Shown: piece after piece, positions 6,799 to 11,953 of the stretch
How the letters are laid out: every line of letters begins with the position of its first letter
Position numbering within the stretch: position 1 is the stretch's first letter
Source: Parachlamydiaceae bacterium
GTDB taxonomy: Bacteria; Chlamydiota; Chlamydiia; Chlamydiales; Parachlamydiaceae
Assembly (NCBI GenBank): GCA_030679615.1
Contig: JAUXSJ010000222.1
Location: 1-11,953, forward strand
Reading direction: 5' to 3'
DNA: 11,953 bases
Position numbers and translations under genes: made by a program
The notes under the pieces: model-generated
What the model was told of the DNA's origin: nothing
Databases searched by the model: none
What the model saw: the letters and a program-made list of their open reading frames with translations, nothing else

Positions 6799-8760
6799 AT
6801 GACTTTTGTCAGTTTTTTATACATCATTCTAGCAATCCTAGGTTTAAGTTTTCTCATATTCATTCATGAGCTTGGTCATTATTTCATGGCCCGTCTTGTA
6901 GGCATGAGAGTAGAAACTTTTTCAATCGGTTTTGGACCATCAATTTACTCATGGAAACGCAACGGTGTTGAGTGGAAAATTGGTTGGATTCCTTTTGGAG
7001 GCTATGTAAAAATTGCTGGCACAGATACATCAGATGAAACCGACATGTATAAAGTTAATGATGGTTTTTTTGGAAAAGGACCTTGGAATAGAATTAAAGT
7101 TGCCTTTATGGGCCCTTTTGTTAATCTTTTATTTGCTTTTATCGCTTTTACATTTCTTTGGATGGCAGGTGGAAGAGAAAAATCTTTTTCAGAATACACT
7201 CGTAAAATAGGTTGGATAGACCCTCATTCAGAATTATACGCAAATGGGGTTAGACCTGGTGACGAAATCGTCTCTTACAATAATCAGCCTTTTCAAAGTA
7301 TAAAAGATCATTTCATTGCCCCAATGACATCTGGAAATGAGCTTGTTATTCATGGAAATCATGTTAATTCAAGAACAAAAGCAAAAAGCCCTTTTGTTTA
7401 CACTGTAAAGCCTTATCCCAATCCATTTGCTCTAAATAAAGAAAGACTGACTTCTGGGATTCTAATGCCGGCAGAGTACATTCTTTATGATCATTTATCA
7501 AATGGACAGCTAAATCCTTTACCTGAAGGATCTCCTCTTAATGACAGTGGAATTGAATATGGTGATCGTATTGTATGGGCAGGTGGCGTAACAATTTATT
7601 CCTCAATTCAATTAAATAATGTCTTAAATGACTCTCGTGTTCTCATGACGATTCAAAGAGGAGATGACATTTTTTTAAGAAGAGTTCTACGTGTACAAAC
7701 AAGCGAATTAAAACTAGACCCTGAAGTTAAAGAAGAACTCATCGATTGGCAATTTGAAGCAGATTTGAATAAAATCAAATTAAGTCAGCTCTATACAATT
7801 CCTTATAATTTGACAAATACAGGTGAAATTCAATCTGAAGTCAAATTTATCGATAAAGACAAGGAAAAAGAATTTACATCTAAACAAGGCTCGGACATTC
7901 AATCTCCTTTAGAACAAGGAGATAAAATTCTTGCTGTAGATGGTATCCCAGTTACATATTCTTACGAAATTATCGCAAATCTTCAAGTGCGTCGTATTAA
8001 TATCATTGTTGAACGTGACCAAAAACTGTCTGAAATCCCTGTGTGGAAGGAAGCTGATCAAACATTTGACCAACAATTTCAGTGGGAAAATCTTTATAAA
8101 CTGACTTCACAAATAGGCTTAACTTCACCTCCACAACAAGCTGGAAATTTATATTTGTTAAATACAGTGGTACCAAAAAGACGACTTGACTTTAAACTTG
8201 CTCCTGAAAAAGAAAAATTATTAACTGAAGAGCTTCTCAAAGAGCAAAAAGAAGTTAACAACATTGAAGATGCAGAAAAAAGAGAACAAGTACGTCATCT
8301 CCTTGAAAATCGAGATAAACAGTATCTTCTAGGGTTACCTCAAGTTAAAGATGAACGTGTTCAATTCAATCCAAATCCTGTTGAATTATTTTTGAGTGTT
8401 TGTGATGAAATTTGGCAAACATTAAAAGGACTGTTTACAGGGTCTTTAAGTCCAAAATGGATGGCAGGTCCGATAGGTATTGTACAATTAGTGCATGACA
8501 ATTCTATGGTTGGAATGAAAGAAGCACTTTTTTGGTTAGGGGCAATTAGTATAAATTTAGGTTTATTGAATCTTTTACCTCTTCCTGTTTTGGATGGAGG
8601 AACAATTTGCTTTGCCTTATTTGAGTTGATTACCGGCCGAAGATTAAAGCCTAAGACATTAGAGCGATTAGTAATTCCATTTGCTTTGTTACTGATTGGA
8701 TTTTTTATATTCCTTACATATCATGATGTAGCCAGATTATTTTCCGGCTGGGTGAAATAG
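6799..8760 (+). CDS. rseP: RseP/YaeL site-2 zinc metalloprotease
   Basis: Inner-membrane site-2 protease that cuts substrates inside the bilayer, the second cut in regulated intramembrane proteolysis. The zinc site HELGH is at residues 23-27 in the first membrane segment. The third ligand motif NLLPLPVLDGG is at about 591-601 with D599. The last hydrophobic segment (about 626-641, IPFALLLIGFFIFLTY) closes the chain. Three PDZ-like stretches lie between: about 138-175 (GVRPGDEIVSYNNQPF), about 245-300 (GIEYGDRIVWAGG) and about 365-405 (LEQGDKILAVDG). At 653 aa it is about 200 longer than E. coli RseP (450 aa, two PDZ domains); chlamydial homologues are also long. The start follows a purine-rich AAAGAAAG. 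The substrate is unknown. In C. trachomatis dxr lies just upstream; here only 123 bp separate rseP from ytgD. Confidence 0.93.
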   Translation: MTFVSFLYIILAILGLSFLIFIHELGHYFMARLVGMRVETFSIGFGPSIYSWKRNGVEWKIGWIPFGGYVKIAGTDTSDETDMYKVNDGFFGKGPWNRIKVAFMGPFVNLLFAFIAFTFLWMAGGREKSFSEYTRKIGWIDPHSELYANGVRPGDEIVSYNNQPFQSIKDHFIAPMTSGNELVIHGNHVNSRTKAKSPFVYTVKPYPNPFALNKERLTSGILMPAEYILYDHLSNGQLNPLPEGSPLNDSGIEYGDRIVWAGGVTIYSSIQLNNVLNDSRVLMTIQRGDDIFLRRVLRVQTSELKLDPEVKEELIDWQFEADLNKIKLSQLYTIPYNLTNTGEIQSEVKFIDKDKEKEFTSKQGSDIQSPLEQGDKILAVDGIPVTYSYEIIANLQVRRINIIVERDQKLSEIPVWKEADQTFDQQFQWENLYKLTSQIGLTSPPQQAGNLYLLNTVVPKRRLDFKLAPEKEKLLTEELLKEQKEVNNIEDAEKREQVRHLLENRDKQYLLGLPQVKDERVQFNPNPVELFLSVCDEIWQTLKGLFTGSLSPKWMAGPIGIVQLVHDNSMVGMKEALFWLGAISINLGLLNLLPLPVLDGGTICFALFELITGRRLKPKTLERLVIPFALLLIGFFIFLTYHDVARLFSGWVK

Positions 8761-8779
8761 ATTAATGTTCCAGCATCAC

Positions 8780-8798
8780 AGCACCCTTTTAGGGTGCT
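8780..8798 (+). terminator. Possible rseP terminator hairpin
   Basis: Perfect 8-bp stem AGCACCCT (8780-8787) / AGGGTGCT (8791-8798) with loop TTT, 20 bp after the rseP stop. No T-run follows (tgcgtgcttt), so intrinsic termination would be weak. It could equally stabilise the 3' end of the mRNA. Confidence 0.45.
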
Positions 8799-8831
8799 TG
8801 CGTGCTTTAGACAAAACACCTGAAGAAGGTA

Positions 8832-8852
8832 ATCAGGCCGTCCCGGCCTGAT
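8832..8852. repeat. GC-rich perfect hairpin
   Basis: A 9-bp perfect inverted repeat, ATCAGGCCG (8832-8840) / CGGCCTGAT (8844-8852), with loop TCC. It is much more GC-rich than its surroundings and has no T-run. It may be a REP-like palindrome or a second 3'-end hairpin of rseP. Confidence 0.5.
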
Positions 8853-9020
8853 AGCCAAAATAGATTCATGCCGAGAGAACAGTTTTTTTTATTCAATCGC
8901 CACCTTTGGAGTGCGAAGGTCCTGCCCTTACAGATGGACACATCTTTTTCATGAATGTAATAAGAACACAAGAAAAAGAAATATTCAACTATAAAAGCTT
9001 TTCGACGCTCTTCTCAAGTA

Positions 9021-9075
9021 TTTTGTAGCCTAGACTTTAGTCTGGGCTTGTTTTTGCAGGCTTTAGCCTGCAAGT
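9021..9075 (+). repeat. REP-like double palindrome, left copy
   Basis: This 55-bp unit contains two palindromes: GCCTAGACT/AGTCTGGGC (9028-9047, one G-T wobble, TT loop) and GCAGGC/GCCTGC (9056-9071). They are joined by a T-rich linker. Units of this 'caggctttagcctg' kind resemble REP sequences linked to RAYT transposases in other bacteria; that is a resemblance from memory. Confidence 0.55.
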
Positions 9076-9205
9076 ACCGCTACTTTAATAAATAAAAAAA
9101 CTCTTTCTCAAAATTATAATTGCATCTAAATGCTAACTTAAGAACATCTATAAACTAAACCAAAAATACGCAACCACCGAATCGAGAATTCGATAGACAT
9201 ATTGA

Positions 9206-9319
9206 TTTCAACTATTAGATGCGATTAGTTTGCATGAAATTAAGGATATATCATGTAAACCTGTTAAAGCCGAGGTTATCGAAAACTATCCCTATGGCAG
9301 TTTCTATGATTATTCTTAA
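9206..9319 (+). pseudogene. Possible C-terminal gene remnant in repeat core
   Basis: A frame of 37 sense codons, opened by a TGA just upstream and closed by TAA at 9317-9319, reads FQLLDAISLHEIKDIS and ends NYPYGSFYDYS. It has no ATG and no RBS. The composition (balanced charges, aromatic-rich end) looks more protein-like than chance frames nearby, and the stop lies only 4 bp before the inner right repeat arm. I recognise no family. It may be the last exposed piece of a decayed cargo or transposase gene, or simply chance. Confidence 0.25.
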
Positions 9320-9323
9320 CTGG

Positions 9324-9378
9324 ACTTGCAGGCTAAAGCCTGCAAAAACAAGCCCAGACTAAAGTCTAGGCTACAAAA
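9324..9378 (-). repeat. REP-like double palindrome, right copy (inverted)
   Basis: Exact reverse complement of 9021-9075 over all 55 bp, carrying the same two palindromes. Perfect identity over this length next to diverged flanks points to recent duplication, or to conversion between the copies. Confidence 0.6.
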
Positions 9379-9662
9379 CACTCGACAATCCCTAACAGTT
9401 TAACACATTTTTTTTTATATTATTATTACATTCAAGAAAAAGATGTGTCCATCTGTAAGGACAGGGCCTTCGCACTCCAAAAGATATGATGAATGAATAA
9501 ACGATTGAATAAAAAAGCCCAAAGTCGAGCCTGTGATTTCAGTGGTGAATTTTTACGCCATTGTCGTTTAACTTGCGTTATAATAAAACAGATCATTCCA
9601 GTCTTAAATACTGATAACTCCATCAACGGTCATTAAACAATTAGCTTATTAAGTAATTAATT

Positions 9663-10544
9663 TTATGAGTCTGCTAAATACCATGTCTTTCCATTTAAAT
9701 CTGTTGACTCTCCAGATTGAAAGAGTTTCTTTAAATTATCAAAATTATCTTGTTCAACACAATGCCCATCCGAATTAATAAAATTATTATCAAAAAATTT
9801 AGGTTCATCTTTTTTATTTAATTCTTGTTGACTCCATATATAACTATATTTGCCTCCAATGTGTTTTGCATTTTGACGTAGAATTAAAATATTATGATTA
9901 CTACTTTCATCTTTTATCTTAACTAAAATTACTTTATTGGTTACAAAACAAGGATCTTTAACTATCTCATTTTCTAAACCTTTAGATGACTCAACGCATA
10001 AATCAGTTAAATTATAAAAATTAATAACGCTTTTTAATTCCTCTGGTTGCGGAATTTTAAAAGAACTAAATTTTTCTTGTATTTCAACATTATTTAATAA
10101 AGTTGTACCTTGAAAAAGATTTTTAAAAATTTTTATAATCTTCTCATTATTAAAAAACGACATTTCTTTGATATCACTTTTTTCATTATAGTTAATTTTT
10201 AAAGCATCTTCATTATTATCTGATTTGATTTCTTCATTTTTTATTTCTTGAATATTTTCTTTTTTTTCGTCTTCTATTTCCTGTTGATCCTGTTCATTAA
10301 TTTTATTTCCATCATTAAAATTGGTGCTTTGTATTAACTTATCAAAAGTTGATTCAAAATCTTTATTTTTGTGTGTAAAAAAATAGTCAGTTAATTTTGC
10401 TACTGTATATTTACTAGCACCATATAATAGAATCGCGCAACCAATAGCTGAAACGACTAATACAATTGGATTTTGCTTTTTTATTTGTTTAATCACACAA
10501 GTAAAATATTGATTATTAATCACAAATTTTTCAAAATTTATCAT
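9663..10544 (-). CDS. Hypothetical one-TM acidic protein (293 aa)
   Basis: I do not recognise this family. The start is well supported: AAAGGTG on minus (10549-10555) sits four bases before the ATG (10542-10544), and a sigma70-type promoter lies just upstream. Residues about 26-44 (PIVLVVSAIGCAILLYGAS) form a single hydrophobic segment after a basic N-terminus (IKQIKKQ), so an N-in membrane anchor or uncleaved signal is likely. A low-complexity Glu/Lys/Asn region (about 80-125) follows, then a globular C-terminal half ending in LFQSGESTDLNGKTWYLADS. The gene is very AT-rich. A secreted or inclusion-membrane role is conceivable for a chlamydia, but the hydrophobic segment is too short for the bilobed domain of classical Inc proteins, so I make no functional claim. 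Confidence 0.8.
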   Translation of the reverse strand: MINFEKFVINNQYFTCVIKQIKKQNPIVLVVSAIGCAILLYGASKYTVAKLTDYFFTHKNKDFESTFDKLIQSTNFNDGNKINEQDQQEIEDEKKENIQEIKNEEIKSDNNEDALKINYNEKSDIKEMSFFNNEKIIKIFKNLFQGTTLLNNVEIQEKFSSFKIPQPEELKSVINFYNLTDLCVESSKGLENEIVKDPCFVTNKVILVKIKDESSNHNILILRQNAKHIGGKYSYIWSQQELNKKDEPKFFDNNFINSDGHCVEQDNFDNLKKLFQSGESTDLNGKTWYLADS

Positions 10545-10578
10545 AAAACACCTTTATTAAAAAAATATTTAAATTTGT

Positions 10579-10607
10579 ATTATAGAATTTCAAGTATTTA
10601 TAATCAA
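10579..10607 (-). promoter_or_regulatory. Sigma70/sigma66-type promoter of the 293-aa gene
   Basis: On the minus strand, -35 TTGATT (10607-10602) and a perfect -10 TATAAT (10584-10579) are separated by 17 bp. Transcription would begin near 10572, giving a leader of about 28 bases that includes the RBS. AT-richness raises the chance background, but spacing and position are right. Confidence 0.55.
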
Positions 10608-10849
10608 TTGCTTTATCTTTGCAATTAAGTTTTTAATTATTTTAATTTAAAATCACACCAGTATTAATAAGTTAAAATACAACTGTTATTAATTTTTTAT
10701 GAAATAATGTCTTTATCAACAAAACAACAAAAAGCTTAATTTACCACCTTTATTTGATTGACTTCATTAAATTAACAATAATTTAATTAAAATATTTTAT
10801 TTTATTAATAACTTCCAGGTATATTTAGTATAGTTTTATTTTGATAGCG

Positions 10850-10855
10850 TATAAT
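10850..10855 (+). promoter_or_regulatory. -10 element for the 110-aa gene
   Basis: A consensus TATAAT lies 38 bp before the ATG at 10894. The -35 region 16-18 bp upstream (around 10826-10833) does not match TTGACA well, so this is only a candidate promoter. Confidence 0.35.
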
Positions 10856-10893
10856 AAAAAAATAAAAGAAAAATATAAAATTAAAGGTTTAAA

Positions 10894-11226
10894 ATGAACA
10901 GCATTCAAAATTATCATTCAGATCCCACACAAAAAAATTATGTTCAAGTCCTTCATTCTTTTAAAAAAGAATTAGAAAAAACCCCTTACTCGACTGAATT
11001 GACGAACAAAATGGCAGAGTTTTTTTTAGATACTGATAACCATTCTTTAGCACGTTATTATTTTAAACGATCTTTACAAATAAATATGAATCAACCTGAA
11101 ATACTAAAAAAATATGCTTATGTTGTTATAAATCATCTTACTACAGATGAAACAACAATTGATAAAGCTTTTAATAGTATAGAAAAAGAAAATTTTAAAA
11201 ACGCGATAAGTGGTATAAGATTATAA
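10894..11226 (+). CDS. Small helical, TPR-like hypothetical protein (110 aa)
   Basis: A short protein whose middle (about residues 35-80) looks like tetratricopeptide-type helices: TELTNKMAEFFLDTDNHSLARYY followed by FKRSLQINMNQPEILKKYAYVV. The pattern of small and hydrophobic residues suits one to two degenerate TPR units, which usually mediate protein contacts. There is no signal peptide or membrane segment. The start is supported by AAAGG (10883-10887) six bases upstream and a TATAAT further up. A strong terminator follows 58 bp after the stop. It is monocistronic and transcribed divergently from the 293-aa gene. I cannot name the family. TPR-like proteins are abundant in Parachlamydiaceae, so the guess is plausible but not firm. 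Confidence 0.7.
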   Translation: MNSIQNYHSDPTQKNYVQVLHSFKKELEKTPYSTELTNKMAEFFLDTDNHSLARYYFKRSLQINMNQPEILKKYAYVVINHLTTDETTIDKAFNSIEKENFKNAISGIRL

Positions 11227-11284
11227 TTTAAAAAATTAATAAACCTATTAACTATTTAAAAATAGACATACATTAAATTTAACT

Positions 11285-11313
11285 AAAAACCCTACTTTAA
11301 AAGTAGGGTTTTT
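11285..11313. terminator. Bidirectional intrinsic terminator
   Basis: AAAAACCCTACTT (11285-11297) and AAGTAGGGTTTTT (11301-11313) form a perfect stem-loop with A-run on one side and T-run on the other, so it terminates on both strands. It lies between converging genes: the 110-aa gene (stop at 11226, plus) and kdsD (stop at 11333, minus). Confidence 0.85.
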
Positions 11314-11332
11314 AGTTTCATAGACTTGATCG

Positions 11333-11953
11333 CTACAGTCCTTTACTAATAATATCGTGTAAATGAATCACACCCAATACTGATCTATTTTCATCAATAA
11401 CGGGTAAAATAGTAATTCGACGCCCCTCATCAGACTCCATCAATTTCATGGCATCCCAAGCTAAAACATCTTGATGGATATGCTTTGGATTATTGCTCAT
11501 CACTTCATGAATATGTAAATTAAAAATGGAATTTTTTTGTTGCAACGTTCTTCTTAAATCGCCATCTGTAAAAATTCCTAATAATTTCATTGAATCATCA
11601 CAAACTAAAATACAACCGAGGCGTTTATTCGATAATTCAACTAAGACATCCTGCAAAAGATCACCTGGTTTACAAATAGGAATTTTATCTCCAGTTAACA
11701 TGAGATCTTTTACTTTCAGAAGAATTCTTCGTCCAATTCGTCCTGACGGATGGTTTCTTCCATAATCATCTAAAGTAAATTTTTTATGCTTCATGAGTGC
11801 AATAGTCAGTAAATCACCAAAAAGAAGTTGAGAAGTCGTAGAAATTGTGGGTGCGATATCGAAAGGACATAATTCACCATTAAACGGAAGATGAATGATG
11901 GAATCACATAGGGCAGCTAATCGTGATTTGGGATTACATAACACACCAATAAT
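11333..11953 (-). CDS. kdsD: Arabinose-5-phosphate isomerase KdsD/KpsF, C-terminal part
   Basis: Cytosolic enzyme that converts ribulose-5-phosphate to arabinose-5-phosphate, the first step of Kdo synthesis for lipopolysaccharide. The window holds the C-terminal 206 residues: the end of the SIS sugar-isomerase domain (IIGVLCNPKSRLA, then DIAPTISTTSQLLFGDLLTIALM), the family linker KKFTLDDYGRNHPSGRIGRRI, and two CBS domains (VKDLMLTGDKIP...LGIFTDGDLRR and IHEVMSNNP...LGVIHLHDIISKGL). The frame is open through the right edge, so the GTG at 11944 is an internal codon and not the start; the full protein is expected to be about 320-330 aa. The stop is TAG at 11333-11335, 20 bp beyond the shared terminator. 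KpsF and GutQ are close paralogues with the same activity, so the exact symbol is less certain than the function. Confidence 0.92.
   Translation of the reverse strand: MIGVLCNPKSRLAALCDSIIHLPFNGELCPFDIAPTISTTSQLLFGDLLTIALMKHKKFTLDDYGRNHPSGRIGRRILLKVKDLMLTGDKIPICKPGDLLQDVLVELSNKRLGCILVCDDSMKLLGIFTDGDLRRTLQQKNSIFNLHIHEVMSNNPKHIHQDVLAWDAMKLMESDEGRRITILPVIDENRSVLGVIHLHDIISKGL

Larger units (their letters stand above)
8885..9516. mobile_element. Nested ~632-bp inverted-repeat element, possibly non-autonomous
   Basis: Three paired blocks are arranged symmetrically. Outer: 8885-8899 with 9502-9516, 15 bp perfect. Middle: 8905-8963 with 9423-9481, 59 bp with three mismatches. Inner: 9021-9075 with 9324-9378, 55 bp perfect. 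Unpaired stretches (8964-9020, 9379-9422) separate the middle and inner blocks, and the core is 9076-9323. No transposase is present and I could not identify a target-site duplication. It may be a decayed or non-autonomous mobile element, or two oppositely oriented copies of a roughly 190-bp dispersed repeat. Confidence 0.6.
8761..9662. other. 902-bp repeat-rich region without a convincing gene
   Basis: Between the rseP stop and the stop of the minus-strand 293-aa gene there is no well-supported coding region. It holds two short GC hairpins (8780-8798, 8832-8852), a nested inverted repeat of about 632 bp (8885-9516) and, in its core, a 37-codon open frame without ATG. A minus-strand open frame at 9432-9626 runs through the right repeat arm and has no good RBS or recognisable motif, so I treat it as chance. 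Confidence 0.65.
10545..10893. other. 349-bp AT-rich divergent intergenic region
   Basis: The spacer between two divergent lineage-specific genes contains a good promoter for the minus gene and a weaker one for the plus gene, both listed separately. I see no further gene or repeat structure in it; 10610-10800 is simple AT-rich sequence. Confidence 0.6.

Noticed and set aside
7013..7210. Plus-strand 65-residue open frame inside rseP
   Set aside because: It lies wholly within rseP in another frame; the rseP frame carries the family motifs.
9178..9195. Small palindrome ATCGA-GAAT-TCGAT in the repeat core
   Set aside because: A 5-bp stem in AT-rich DNA is expected by chance.
9432..9626. Minus-strand 64-residue open frame across the right repeat arm
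   Set aside because: No RBS, the C-terminal third is the repeat arm itself, and no family is recognisable; treated as chance.
11526..11765. Plus-strand 79-residue open frame opposite kdsD
   Set aside because: It is antisense to well-conserved CBS-domain coding sequence and lacks independent support.

Overview
The window (11,953 bp, AT-rich) most likely comes from an amoeba-associated environmental chlamydia (Parachlamydiaceae / Protochlamydia-like). The main reason is a complete chlamydial-type ytgABCD metal-uptake cluster. Its third gene fuses an ABC-3 membrane permease to a DtxR-type repressor (YtgC-R), an arrangement typical of Chlamydiota. It is followed in the same direction by a long rseP/yaeL, as in Chlamydia. 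The low GC, the very AT-rich spacers and the lineage-specific hypothetical genes also fit. This assignment comes from recalled gene order and family motifs, not from a search.

Layout. Positions 1-30 hold an 8-bp-period tandem repeat cut by the window edge. Positions 90-578 (minus) encode a small basic protein I do not recognise. Positions 579-1103 are an AT-rich spacer without a gene. Positions 1104-6675 (plus) look like one operon: mrp (Fe-S carrier ATPase), a DUF971 protein, ytgA (lipid-anchored metal-binding protein), ytgB (ATPase), ytgC-R (permease plus repressor) and ytgD (permease). Every junction overlaps or is a few bases long except ytgB-ytgC. That gap holds a 176-bp inverted-repeat element ending 2 bp before the ytgC ribosome binding site. 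Positions 6799-8760 encode the site-2 protease RseP. The dxr gene that lies between ytgD and rseP in Chlamydia trachomatis is absent here.

Positions 8761-9662 hold no convincing gene. They contain two short GC-rich hairpins and a nested inverted repeat of about 632 bp (8885-9516). Its arms carry REP-like palindromes and its core holds a 37-codon open frame that may be a gene remnant. Two divergent lineage-specific genes follow: a one-TM acidic protein on minus (9663-10544) with a good sigma70-type promoter, and a small helical, TPR-like protein on plus (10894-11226). A bidirectional terminator (11285-11313) separates the latter from the 3' part of kdsD/kpsF (arabinose-5-phosphate isomerase, minus), which runs off the right edge.

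Functionally, the central operon joins iron/metal import, a repressor that probably senses the imported metal, and a two-protein set (Mrp plus DUF971) resembling a split form of the plant Fe-S scaffold HCF101. It may therefore couple metal supply to Fe-S cluster delivery. rseP and kdsD belong to envelope processes: regulated intramembrane proteolysis and Kdo/LPS synthesis.
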